Source: Marinobacter salinexigens (GTDB taxonomy: Bacteria; Pseudomonadota; Gammaproteobacteria; Pseudomonadales; Oleiphilaceae). From it: DNA of 64,000 nt. The stretch covers positions 186,001 through 250,000 of the forward strand of contig NZ_VTUU01000003.1 of NCBI RefSeq assembly GCF_008370345.1, in the 5' to 3' direction. The notes beneath the pieces are model-generated. The model was not told the origin of the DNA. It ran no database searches and saw only the letters and a program-made list of their open reading frames with translations. Below, piece after piece: positions 20,601 to 27,554 of this stretch (its first letter is position 1; the number at the start of each line of letters is the position of its first letter). Made by a program: the position numbers and the translations under genes.

Positions 20601-21132
20601 GCTAGTCCTGATGGACCGCCACATGCCAGGCATGGACGGTGTTGCTGCCACCCGTCTGCTCAGGCAGGCCGGGTTCCGCCGTCCGATTATAGCCTTCACG
20701 GCCGGAGATCAGGTGGAAACTGAGGCCCTGTGCGAGGCTGGCTGTGATGGTGTACTCAACAAACCGATCGACGATACTCATCTGCAGGTGCTGTTGGAAC
20801 GGTTCCTCCCGGCCGGACAGTCCAACGCATCGGAAGTCGGCGATGATGACATCTCCGCTCTGGCAGGTCAGTTCCTGGAAAGTCTGCCTGAGCGCATGCA
20901 GCGCATGGAACAGGCCGTGATCGGGCGGGACGCATCTACCCTGATGGCAGAAGCCCATCAGATAAAAGGCACGGCGGGCGCTATGGGGTATCCGATGATG
21001 ACTCGCCAGGCCGGCGTGATTGAGACTCTGGTGAAGGCTGGAGATCAGGATTGGGACGGAGTTCACAGCGAATTCGAGACGTTGAAGGCGATGATGGCCC
21101 GGGCAGTTGGCTCGCTGGCGGCATCACATTGA
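17602..21132 (+). CDS. 7TMR-DISM hybrid histidine kinase with two receivers and an HPt domain
   Basis: About 1176 residues. In order: signal peptide (ends near VPAKVLA), periplasmic 7TMR-DISM extracellular domain (about 40-165), a seven-helix membrane module (about 180-400), PAS (about 430-550), HisKA with His578 in MSHEIRTPLAA, HATPase (NLCGNALKFTDKG, GGTGLGLSISRRL), receiver 1 (phospho-acceptor about Asp874), receiver 2 (about Asp1005) and HPt (about His1119, HQIKGTAGAMG). It is a complete intramolecular phosphorelay. DISM domains often bind carbohydrate-type ligands. The TTG at 17602 is chosen because GGAG lies 8 bases upstream and a signal peptide follows directly; ATG 17524 is the alternative. 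Confidence 0.88.
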   Translation: MRQRLFLASRELILFLLAVLALAGALVPAKVLAQTPCQNGTIVLSPGTESVRDLGSCVWYLEDPDKSLTLENVEALGREGLTRHERGVLNFGYTESAYWTRFDLNIPDRSAATEWIFELALPLVDEVRLYLVRDGELLDQRRTGYADSWAERDLELPNPTFRLELEAGTVTSVYLRVTNTNTFRLPISLWKPDSYVAKVSVDEAVRGILLGAILAILAYNLFVAVSVRERSNIYYVLYLVSATVFIATEQVHGIQLLDTRPLLFHKEFLHFQIITTWFWGLLMARSLLETRERSADLDQVIRLCLYSVAATLVLSIFLPYHIAMQWIVVGSILLSLILIVVSYLSWRYYNPAARSYFFAWTLALVGFGIYALTVMGVLPLNTFTNYSPQFGLVAQIILFSFALADRIKQVQGEALSWSQRALSNLQRYQSLFDNAIEGVFQMSTDRRFVTANPAMARMMGYGSSRELLGRNPDVLETVIADERPRRLVVEQLEARGTVKGIEARYLTRDGAERWATISLHTVYDGDGEPTHLEGTCIDATESHQRQRIEREREHERLEKELARNSAEAKSQFLANMSHEIRTPLAAIIGYGETLLDPDLDEQEKRSSAETVVRSGRHLLDLVNDILDHSKIDANKLDVDIVSVNLPDLLDEVRAFFEPRAREKGLEFHVICEFPLPEQILTDPTRLRQIIINLCGNALKFTDKGSISLAIRCDRDAERLVARVVDTGIGMKPEQIGRLFDPFAQGSAAISRQYGGTGLGLSISRRLAEMLGGSIQVNSTYGEGSEFELVIRTGPLTDVHFLRDASELSQRRRNLPMVVAPQLAGRILCAEDNEVNRRLVSLLVSRTGAELMHVSNGAEALELALREPFDVILMDIQMPVMNGRDATAALREAGVNTPVIALTANVMSEDIADYRLAGCNEHLAKPIDKQRFYEVLARYLNVQPERTLSAVQGYSGTVLVAEDNEDNRYLVERMLARYGLDVVAVTAGDEAVRRALADSIQLVLMDRHMPGMDGVAATRLLRQAGFRRPIIAFTAGDQVETEALCEAGCDGVLNKPIDDTHLQVLLERFLPAGQSNASEVGDDDISALAGQFLESLPERMQRMEQAVIGRDASTLMAEAHQIKGTAGAMGYPMMTRQAGVIETLVKAGDQDWDGVHSEFETLKAMMARAVGSLAASH

Positions 21133-21165
21133 ATATCCTTTAGGGAAAACGACAGGTAACAGGTA

Positions 21166-21723
21166 ATGATTAACAACCCGCAACGCAGTGAGAGCCACGC
21201 ACTGAGCATGATGTACGGCACCTACGCGGATATCCTATTCGTGCTGTTTCCGTTTCTCGTTGTCGGCATGCAGCGTTTATGGGTTGGCCGCCTCTACGAG
21301 ACACTCATGCGCCCGGATCTGAGTATTGCCGCTGCGATCCTGGCAGGGCTGGCTATCGGAAAGTTTGTGCTCGGGCTGGTGACCAACCGTGATCTCGGGC
21401 GTTACAAGGAGAGGATCGTGTTCTTTATCGCGCTGACGCTCTTTGTGGTGCTGGGGCCATCGATCATTCTTATCCTGAGTATCCTCGGGAGCGTTGAAGT
21501 TCCGGGGTTTGTGGCTTTTGTACAGCCGATTCTGCTGATCATCGCAATTTCCCTGTACACCACGGCGGTCAGTATCAGCAACATCCTGACCGGGTTCGGT
21601 ACCGGCTTCGCGGCTGGTCAGACTGATATGCCAGCGACACAGAACATGGTATCCGGAGGGTCTGCCGATACCCGTCCAGCTCCCCTGGATCTGCCCAGGC
21701 GGGCGGGCAGTGATGGTCTGTAG
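21166..21723 (+). CDS. Hypothetical integral membrane protein
   Basis: 185 residues with four hydrophobic segments (about 20-42, 55-72, 82-105 and 112-138) and a polar C-terminal tail of about 40 residues. No family is recognised. It lies 33 bases after the hybrid kinase gene and 36 bases before a lone receiver gene, all on the same strand, so it is probably co-transcribed and might link the phosphorelay to the membrane. Confidence 0.7.
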   Translation: MINNPQRSESHALSMMYGTYADILFVLFPFLVVGMQRLWVGRLYETLMRPDLSIAAAILAGLAIGKFVLGLVTNRDLGRYKERIVFFIALTLFVVLGPSIILILSILGSVEVPGFVAFVQPILLIIAISLYTTAVSISNILTGFGTGFAAGQTDMPATQNMVSGGSADTRPAPLDLPRRAGSDGL

Positions 21724-21759
21724 CAGGACGAAAAAACGCGAACATACAGGAGATAAACA

Positions 21760-22173
21760 ATGACAGATCTGACGGTTCTGGTGGTGGAAGACGAACCGGT
21801 TATGCGCGAGCATCTGGTGTCGATGCTGTATAAGGCCGGCGCTACGTCAGTGGTCGGCTGTGAAAATGCTCAATCAGCCCGTGAGGCCTTCGACGAGAGG
21901 GAGTTTCATATCATTCTGCTGGACCTGGGGTTGCCGGATGGCGATGGTCATGACCTCATGCGATCGTTCAAATCGATTCGGGAAACCCAGCATATTGTGT
22001 TAGTGACGGCGGATGATTCCATCGAAAGTATCCAGCGAGCGATCAGTGCAGGGGCCAACGGCTATGTGGTGAAGCCCTACTCCCAGGAAAAAATCCACGA
22101 TGTGGTTAATAACTATGCCATGGTTCACGGTGGCGATCTGAGCATGATGCAGAGCCTGAACCGCTGTCACTGA
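21760..22173 (+). CDS. Single-domain response regulator (receiver only)
   Basis: A 137-residue CheY-like receiver with no output domain. The acidic pocket (VVEDEP), the phospho-acceptor Asp in IILLDLGLPDGDG, the Thr of VTAD and the Lys of VVKPYS are all in place. It closes the kinase-membrane protein-receiver group and is a natural target for the HPt domain of the kinase encoded about 600 bp upstream. The downstream partner is unknown. Confidence 0.88.
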   Translation: MTDLTVLVVEDEPVMREHLVSMLYKAGATSVVGCENAQSAREAFDEREFHIILLDLGLPDGDGHDLMRSFKSIRETQHIVLVTADDSIESIQRAISAGANGYVVKPYSQEKIHDVVNNYAMVHGGDLSMMQSLNRCH

Positions 22174-22210
22174 ACGGTTCAGGCCCCTCAGGCCCGTTGG
22201 TGTTTCTGTA

Positions 22211-22483
22211 TCAGGCGACCTGTCGGGCAATCCATGAGTTGTGGCGGGTTGCCAGGGCGCGAACGTAACGAGCCTCGGCACCGTCGAGACCGCTCAACAC
22301 CCCTTTGAAAATCCAGCCCCGCTCATAGAGACCCAGCACCCGCTGCTCGTCATCCAGATTGACGCGCTGATTCAGTTTCTTGCAGATGGCATCCAGCAGC
22401 GGCAGCTTCTCGGGGCGTCTGATCGGACCCTGGCGATGGTTAACCGGCTGGTTTGCTGCCCGTGTTGTCGGATGTCTTTTCAT
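22211..22483 (-). CDS. Small hypothetical protein, 90 residues
   Basis: The ATG at 22483 follows AGGAGA on the minus strand. The product is basic and hydrophilic (many Arg/Lys, N-terminus MKRHPTTRAANQPVNHR), then LDAICKKLNQRVNLDDEQRVLGLYERGWIFKG. No family is recognised, but the coding pattern is good. A GC-rich hairpin followed by a U-rich stretch on this strand (22510-22546) lies just upstream and could attenuate its expression. Confidence 0.65.
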   Translation of the reverse strand: MKRHPTTRAANQPVNHRQGPIRRPEKLPLLDAICKKLNQRVNLDDEQRVLGLYERGWIFKGVLSGLDGAEARYVRALATRHNSWIARQVA

Positions 22484-22509
22484 GATGTTCTCCTTGTCGT
22501 TTTGCGGCT

Positions 22510-22546
22510 GCAAAAACAAAACCCCGGTGCCTGAAGCAACCGGGGT
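22510..22546 (-). terminator. Terminator-like hairpin in the leader of the 90-residue protein gene
   Basis: ACCCCGGT and ACCGGGGT (22521-22528 with 22539-22546) form a perfect 8-bp stem; on the minus strand it is followed by TTTGTTTTTGC. It lies 38 bases upstream of the minus-strand ATG at 22483, so it is either the end of an upstream minus-strand transcript or an attenuator. Confidence 0.5.
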
Positions 22547-22732
22547 CTTGCGGAGAAGCTTGGCCCGGTCGCTGCAATGGCTCCCGGGACTGACCGAAAG
22601 CCGTTAGATGTCTTTTTCCATGGCACGCGCAGACTGCCCGCGATGGCAGTTGGTTGCGGTGTTAAAAATGGTCTTTGGAATCATCGGGCTCATCTCGCCT
22701 TTGGGATTTCGGTTCAGGGATCAGTGTATAGG

Positions 22733-22867
22733 CTATCCGCCGGTTTGCAAGAGGCTGATGGCTTCGGCAAACCCGTACAGACGGGCGGCTCCCGGTAACC
22801 GATAATCCTCACCGTCACGTGTTTTACGTTGTGCAATCCTCGATACCTGCCGCGCCAGGTATCGGAT
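22733..22867 (-). CDS. Possible 44-residue protein with a non-standard ATC start
   Basis: The minus frame encodes a protein-like sequence beginning IRYLARQVSRIAQRKTRDGE and ending FAEAISLLQTGG, then TAG. GGAG of AAGGAGAG lies exactly six bases before an ATC codon (22865-22867), but no ATG, GTG or TTG exists in the frame upstream (open back to a TAG near 22940) or early in it. It is either a gene using a rare AUC start, or a fragment. The first codons also form a perfect 9-bp hairpin (22841-22864). Confidence 0.3.
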   Translation of the reverse strand: MRYLARQVSRIAQRKTRDGEDYRLPGAARLYGFAEAISLLQTGG

Positions 22868-22882
22868 GGATCTCTCCTTTCT

Positions 22883-22909
22883 ACGCAGCCCAATGGGCTG
22901 CGTTTTTTT
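22883..22909 (+). terminator. Rho-independent terminator on the plus strand
   Basis: ACGCAGCCCA (22883-22892) and TGGGCTGCGT (22894-22903) form a 10-bp stem with seven T residues on the plus strand. No plus-strand gene ends nearby: the receiver gene stops 710 bp upstream. It therefore suggests an unannotated plus-strand transcript in 22550-22909, possibly a small RNA. Confidence 0.7.
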
Positions 22910-23029
22910 GCGGTAGTGGAAACTTCGTAGCCACTAATTCGTACAGCTTTTTCCCGGCATTTCGGCAACAATTCGCATGCTAAGGTATAACGCTTTCCAA
23001 TTGCTATTCAGAGGTTGAAACCGAAGAAA

Positions 23030-23269
23030 ATGTCCGACGAAGCCGGATCCGCACGTTCCAAATTTCGCTCCCATATTGTTATTGAAGTTGCTCTGGTTGC
23101 CGCGCTGGTGGCCTACATGGTGTTGGCTCAGGAAAAAGCCGTCGGCGAAGATTTCGCCTTTACGGTCGCTGGTGCCGGATTGATGGCTCTGGTGAGCTAC
23201 TGGACCCTGCACACCCTTCGCGATGGGCTGGAAGTGATTGTCTCCCGGGTTCGTGGCGTCGGGCACTGA
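23030..23269 (+). CDS. Small membrane protein, 79 residues
   Basis: Two hydrophobic helices (VIEVALVAALVAYMVLA and FAFTVAGAGLMALVSYWTL) joined by a short acidic loop, with a basic C-terminus. The ATG at 23030 is preferred; a TTG at 23015 in frame is the alternative, and neither has a strong ribosome site. No family is recognised. It converges with the exonuclease gene. Confidence 0.6.
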   Translation: MSDEAGSARSKFRSHIVIEVALVAALVAYMVLAQEKAVGEDFAFTVAGAGLMALVSYWTLHTLRDGLEVIVSRVRGVGH

Positions 23270-23288
23270 GCGGCCCGATCATCAGGGA

Positions 23289-23813
23289 TCAGGATTGTGG
23301 GAGCGTCGCTGAGGGTTCGCCCTGCGGCACAATACGCTCCCAGGTCTTATGGAGAATCAGCGCATCGTTGGCCGCCCGGTGAACGGGAAGGCCCAGTTCG
23401 CTGATGACCTGCTGGCGTACGCCGGCCCATTGCCGTACCTGTTGGCTATCCAGCAGCATGGATACGGATTCCAGCTGGAATGCCGGGCGAACGCGGGCTG
23501 CCCGGAACAGTCTGTGTAGCCAGAAGCTGTCGAAGGTCCAGGCATCACAGAACACCTGATCCGGCAGTAGGCGGTTCAGGCTTTCAGCTACTTCGCTGAC
23601 CGCTGAACCTTCCAACGTCAGGGTGTCCCTGGATATGCCATGGATCTGTTCCGCGCTTTCGGACCAATCGCGCCAGAGTACGTGGGGAGAGATCAGCCAG
23701 CTGTGGAGTGTGCCGTCCGGCATGCAGATGCCTACCTCAATCGGGTAGCTTGCAATCAGGTCGAGGCTGGATGCCTCAAAGTCGATGAAGGCCGGGCGGA
23801 TATCAGTTGTCAT
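23289..23813 (-). CDS. DEDDh-type 3'-5' exonuclease family protein
   Basis: A 174-residue protein with the RNase T/DnaQ exonuclease pattern: Exo I Asp-x-Glu in AFIDFEASSL near the N-terminus, a middle Asp in VFCDAWTFDSFWL, and Exo III His-x4-Asp in VHRAANDALIL. These are the four acidic metal ligands and the His of the DEDDh family. The length is typical of stand-alone members. The physiological substrate (DNA or RNA) is not evident. The ATG at 23813 lacks a strong ribosome site. Confidence 0.8.
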   Translation of the reverse strand: MTTDIRPAFIDFEASSLDLIASYPIEVGICMPDGTLHSWLISPHVLWRDWSESAEQIHGISRDTLTLEGSAVSEVAESLNRLLPDQVFCDAWTFDSFWLHRLFRAARVRPAFQLESVSMLLDSQQVRQWAGVRQQVISELGLPVHRAANDALILHKTWERIVPQGEPSATLPQS

Positions 23814-23927
23814 TGGCAAAGTGTAGTTTATATATCGTTTTTTTTAGTTGAGTGTACCCGTCCGGATGCCGAGACGCGAACCCAACCTTGTTCGTCCACT
23901 GTTACAATATGTCCATTCATTGTAAAA

Positions 23928-23974
23928 CCCGGATGACACTGCGCTGCTCCGGGGTGGGCTAGTAAACCAGCCCA
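23928..23974 (+). other. Two leader hairpins upstream of queC
   Basis: CCCGGA/TCCGGG (23928-23933 with 23948-23953) and TGGGCT/AGCCCA (23955-23960 with 23969-23974) lie back to back, followed by GGTTTTAAAAC and then the queC ribosome site. A regulatory leader is possible for a queuosine gene, but the sequence does not fit a preQ1-I aptamer that I can recognise. Confidence 0.3.
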
Positions 23975-24003
23975 GGTTTTAAAACTCTATACGGGGAGCC
24001 CGC

Positions 24004-24669
24004 ATGACTGACACTGTCGTCGTAATCTATTCAGGAGGCATGGACTCCTACACGCTGCTGCACCTGGCCCGCGCCCGGGGGCTGAAAGTGCATGCCCTCT
24101 CCTTCAACTATGGCCAGCGCCATGTCCGGGAACTGGACTGCGCCCGGTCTGTGTGTGAAACCCACGGTATTCCCCACAAGGTGATTGATATCCGCGCGAT
24201 GAGTGACGTTATGGATGGCTCGTCTCTGACTTCAGATATTGATGTTCCGGAGGGGCATTATGAGGAAGACAGCATGAAGTCGACCGTGGTACCCAACCGC
24301 AACATGATCTTGCTGTCCCTGGCCACCGGCTATGCAGTGACGGTAGGCGCCGGTGAGGTCTGGTACGGAGCGCACGGCGGTGATCATGCCATCTATCCGG
24401 ATTGTCGCCCGGAGTTTGTTGAAAAGATGGATGCCGTCTGTCGGGTCGCAAACTACGAGCCGGTCGGTATTAAGGCGCCGTTCATGAGGATGGACAAGGG
24501 TGAAATCCTTGGCGAAGGTCTGAAATTGGGCCTCGACTACCGTCAGACCTGGACCTGTTACAACGGCCGTGACAAGGCATGCGGTCGCTGCGGTTCGTGC
24601 GTTGAACGTCTGGAAGCATTTGCGGCCCATGGAATCACCGATCCGGTGGCCTACGAGGAAACCGCTTGA
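24004..24669 (+). CDS. queC: 7-cyano-7-deazaguanine synthase QueC
   Basis: A 221-residue enzyme converting 7-carboxy-7-deazaguanine to preQ0 with ATP and ammonia, in queuosine biosynthesis. The PP-loop SGGMDS (10-15) and the zinc site of four Cys (185, 193, 196, 199 in [15 protein letters not shown]) are intact. GGGGAG precedes the ATG. The stop overlaps the queE start by one base (TGATG), so the two are translationally coupled. Confidence 0.96.
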   Translation: MTDTVVVIYSGGMDSYTLLHLARARGLKVHALSFNYGQRHVRELDCARSVCETHGIPHKVIDIRAMSDVMDGSSLTSDIDVPEGHYEEDSMKSTVVPNRNMILLSLATGYAVTVGAGEVWYGAHGGDHAIYPDCRPEFVEKMDAVCRVANYEPVGIKAPFMRMDKGEILGEGLKLGLDYRQTWTCYNGRDKACGRCGSCVERLEAFAAHGITDPVAYEETA

Positions 24670-25325
24670 TGTATCGGGTAAAGGAAGCCTTCTATACGCT
24701 TCAGGGCGAAGGTGCCCAGGCGGGTCGTGCTGCGGTGTTCTGCCGGTTCAGCAAGTGCAATCTGTGGAATGGCCGGGAAAAGGATCGGGCCGGTGCGGTG
24801 TGCAATTTCTGTGATACCGACTTCGTTGGAACCGACGGCCAGAATGGCGGCCAGTTCGAAACAGCTGAAGCACTGGCGGCCCATATTCGCAGCCTGTGGC
24901 CGGATGCACCCGGACAGCCGTACGTGGTTTGTACCGGTGGCGAACCGCTGTTGCAGCTGGATGCACCGCTGATCAAGGCGTTCCACGAGCAGGGATTCGA
25001 AGTCGGCGTTGAAACCAATGGCACATTGCCCGCACCGGAAGGTATTGACTGGCTGTGTGTCAGCCCCAAAGCGGATGCTGACGTGGTGATTGAACAATGC
25101 AGCGAATTGAAACTGGTCTTTCCCCAGTCGCTGGCGCCCCCTGAACGTTTTCAGCACATCCGTGCCCAGCACTATTTCCTGTCGCCCATGGCCTCCCCGT
25201 CGGTGCCGGAAGGCGGGCCGGATCCGGTCAAACAAAGCAATACCCGTAAGGCAACGGATTACTGCCTGGCGCATCCCCGTTGGCGTTTGACCCTGCAGAT
25301 GCACAAGATCATCGGTATCGACTGA
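24669..25325 (+). CDS. queE: 7-carboxy-7-deazaguanine synthase QueE
   Basis: A 218-residue radical SAM enzyme that contracts 6-carboxytetrahydropterin to 7-carboxy-7-deazaguanine, feeding QueC. The iron-sulfur Cys ligands are Cys30, Cys45 and Cys48, i.e. the CX14CX2C variant typical of QueE instead of the usual CX3CX2C. The N-terminus [15 protein letters not shown] fits family members that start at this ATG. The pathway's earlier enzyme genes (folE, queD) are not in the window. Confidence 0.95.
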   Translation: MYRVKEAFYTLQGEGAQAGRAAVFCRFSKCNLWNGREKDRAGAVCNFCDTDFVGTDGQNGGQFETAEALAAHIRSLWPDAPGQPYVVCTGGEPLLQLDAPLIKAFHEQGFEVGVETNGTLPAPEGIDWLCVSPKADADVVIEQCSELKLVFPQSLAPPERFQHIRAQHYFLSPMASPSVPEGGPDPVKQSNTRKATDYCLAHPRWRLTLQMHKIIGID

Positions 25326-26396
25326 CTACAGTCGCGCCGTCAGGGAGGAGTGGCGCCCGGGGAACGGCGGTTTCAGCGTTTCAGCACGATACTGGCTGGG
25401 GCTTTTCCCGGTCCAGCGCTTGAATGCGCGGGTGAAGTTTGCCGCATCGGCGTAGCCCAGGGTGTCTGCGATCTGGCTGAGGTTCATGCCAGTGTTTTGC
25501 AGCAGCTCTCCGGCGCGGTCCAGGCGTACCTGATCAACCAGATTCTGGAAGCTGGCCTCTTCTTCCTGCAGTCGTCGCTTCAGAGTCCGTTCGGACACAA
25601 ACAATGTGCCGGCCACACGAGCCAGCTTCGGCGGGAACGGATGGCTGGTTTCAATGACCCTTCGTACCCGGCAGGCAAACCCTGCATCCTCGGTCAGCTC
25701 TTTCAGGGCATCTTCACATTGTGCTCTGGAGCTGGCCGCAAGCTGGTCGTCTGAGAACCGGATGGGCATGTCCAGCGCGGACAGTGGTATCACCAGGGCG
25801 TCTTCGGTCGCGCCGTACTCGACAGGTACCGGGATCTGCTGCCGGAAACGGTGGAAATAGTTGGGCTCGTTGCCACTGCGTAATACCCTGGAGCCAGGCA
25901 CTGTGGCACCTGTCAGCTGGGCTCCCATCGTGACACATCCGAAGAGCATCGCATCCATGATGAAGCCTTGCAGCGGCCCCAGATCCCTGTCACAGGTCAC
26001 CCGATACCATGCATGAGCGCCTGTATCGCGACGGGTCACGTGTAGATGGGGCGCGCGCAGGGTCAGGTAACGACTCATCAGCTCCAGGGCTTCGCCAAGT
26101 GTGGGGCTGCTCATCACTGCAGTACCGAGGGCGCCGTGAAGGGGTAGCTTAAGCTCCCGGGCGAGCATGATGCCAAGGCCGGGTTCGCCGCTCTCGATAA
26201 TGGCCCGGGTCACAAACTCACTGGCCTGCGACTGACTGACCCGCAGGTCGGCAGAATTGAGCCGGTTAGGGTCCAGGCCGACCCGGAGCAGAAGATCCCG
26301 TTCATCGACACCAATAGTATTCAGCAACTCGGCCAGCAAGTGCAGATAGATGGCCGGCATGCCCAGGTCCTGTGCGGTTGCTATCGAAGCGCGCAT
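25326..26396 (-). CDS. AraC-family transcriptional regulator (OruR/ArgR-like architecture)
   Basis: 356 residues: an N-terminal arabinose-binding-superfamily ligand domain (about 20-205, with GLGIMLARELKLPLHGALG) and a C-terminal pair of helix-turn-helix motifs (about 250-345; VAGTLFVSERTLKRRLQEEE and LSQIADTLGYADAANFTRAF). The ATG follows GAGGAA. It lies downstream of, and on the same strand as, an alpha/beta hydrolase gene with about 140 bp between them, so that hydrolase is a plausible target. It converges with queE. Confidence 0.9.
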   Translation of the reverse strand: MRASIATAQDLGMPAIYLHLLAELLNTIGVDERDLLLRVGLDPNRLNSADLRVSQSQASEFVTRAIIESGEPGLGIMLARELKLPLHGALGTAVMSSPTLGEALELMSRYLTLRAPHLHVTRRDTGAHAWYRVTCDRDLGPLQGFIMDAMLFGCVTMGAQLTGATVPGSRVLRSGNEPNYFHRFRQQIPVPVEYGATEDALVIPLSALDMPIRFSDDQLAASSRAQCEDALKELTEDAGFACRVRRVIETSHPFPPKLARVAGTLFVSERTLKRRLQEEEASFQNLVDQVRLDRAGELLQNTGMNLSQIADTLGYADAANFTRAFKRWTGKSPSQYRAETLKPPFPGRHSSLTARL

Positions 26397-26497
26397 CGGG
26401 TTTTCCTCGTTATGTGCTGTTCTTTTTATAGGTAAGGGATCGGTAACATGGCTTGATTATGCCTAGTCCGGGCAGTTGCCCCCATGACTTCGCTGAC

Positions 26498-26528
26498 GGG
26501 TCAATGGGCCAGACGGGCCAATTGACCC
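26498..26528 (-). terminator. Inverted repeat downstream of the hydrolase gene
   Basis: GGGTCAAT and ATTGACCC (26498-26505, 26521-26528) form an 8-bp stem with an inner GGCC-type pairing, starting 7 bases beyond the hydrolase stop. It lacks a strong T-run on either strand, so it may be a weak terminator or an operator for the AraC regulator encoded about 100 bp further on. Confidence 0.4.
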
Positions 26529-26534
26529 TTAAAA

Positions 26535-27422
26535 TCAGTGGCTGTGGCGGTCGACGAATTCCATTAGCACCCGTGCAGAACGGGCCGGGGTTTCCAGCAT
26601 CGGTAGATGCCCGACACCCCGGAATACATGAACTTCCGCATGGGGTGTGGCGGATTCGAACCAGTCTACGCAGCGGGTCGGGGTGATGACATCGCGGTCT
26701 CCCCATTGCACCTGAAGCGGCGGCGTCTGGTGGCCGAGATAGCGGGCCGGGGCCAGCGCATCGGCCACCATATCGCTGAAAATGTGGCGAAGTGCCTCAG
26801 TACGCCCGAGCAGGTCCGGCCCCAGCAGACCTGCCATGGCGATACCGGAAACGGTGGGTTTGCCGTTTCCGACGCTGTTGAACATGCGGTAGACGGCTTT
26901 CCAGTTCTGGGGGATGAGTATGCTGTCCCGATCCGATGTGACGGGTATATCCAGATCTGTATCCGGGCGTTCGGGGATGCCGGCACTGTTCAGCAGAGTG
27001 ACCGAGCGCGGAGGCGTGCCCAACTGGTGGGCGAGAACCGATGCGATAGCGCCTCCCATGGAACTGCCGACAAGATGAAGGTTGTCACCAGGAAACCCGG
27101 AGAGCCATTCTGCCAGCCTTCGGCCCTGGCATTCATAGCGGTAACTGGCATCTGCCCGATAATCACTTTCTCCCAGCCCGGGTACATCGGGAACCAGGAT
27201 GTGCCAGCTCCGGGGCAGGCGTTGCAGCCAGAATGCCCAGTTTTCCTTCATGGCGGCAAAACCGTGGATCAGCACGACTGTGGGAGTGTCTGGTCCCGGA
27301 ACGCCCCGTTCCAGGAAAATCATCCTGTGTCCGTCAACCATGGCTTCTCTGCGCCGGGCCTGCAGTAACAGGCGTTGCCCGGTTCGTGCTGCCGGCCAGA
27401 GGTTCGGTGCTGGAATTCTCAT
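26535..27422 (-). CDS. Alpha/beta-fold hydrolase
   Basis: A 295-residue alpha/beta hydrolase. The oxyanion motif is VVLIHGFAAMKENW (HG), the nucleophile elbow is GSSMGG, the acid lies in WGDRDVITP and the catalytic His in GVGHLPMLE. The pattern resembles lipase/esterase or MhpC-like C-C hydrolases; the substrate is not determined by the sequence. No signal peptide is seen, so a cytoplasmic enzyme. It is followed on the same strand by the AraC regulator gene. Confidence 0.87.
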   Translation of the reverse strand: MRIPAPNLWPAARTGQRLLLQARRREAMVDGHRMIFLERGVPGPDTPTVVLIHGFAAMKENWAFWLQRLPRSWHILVPDVPGLGESDYRADASYRYECQGRRLAEWLSGFPGDNLHLVGSSMGGAIASVLAHQLGTPPRSVTLLNSAGIPERPDTDLDIPVTSDRDSILIPQNWKAVYRMFNSVGNGKPTVSGIAMAGLLGPDLLGRTEALRHIFSDMVADALAPARYLGHQTPPLQVQWGDRDVITPTRCVDWFESATPHAEVHVFRGVGHLPMLETPARSARVLMEFVDRHSH

Positions 27423-27554
27423 GTTTTGCCCTGTGGTTACTGTGGATGTTATTTATCCAGTGTACCGATGCCGGCAGTGGGGGCGTTGGCCTCCCTGCCA
27501 CGGAGGCTCCGGCAGGTAAGCAACCGTATACCGGACAGAAGAGATGGCTGTCGG

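Noticed and set aside
23928..24003. A preQ1 riboswitch before queC
   Set aside because: The hairpins are real, but the short preQ1-I aptamer pattern (small stem, C-rich loop, A-rich tail pairing back) is not seen; kept only as a structured leader.
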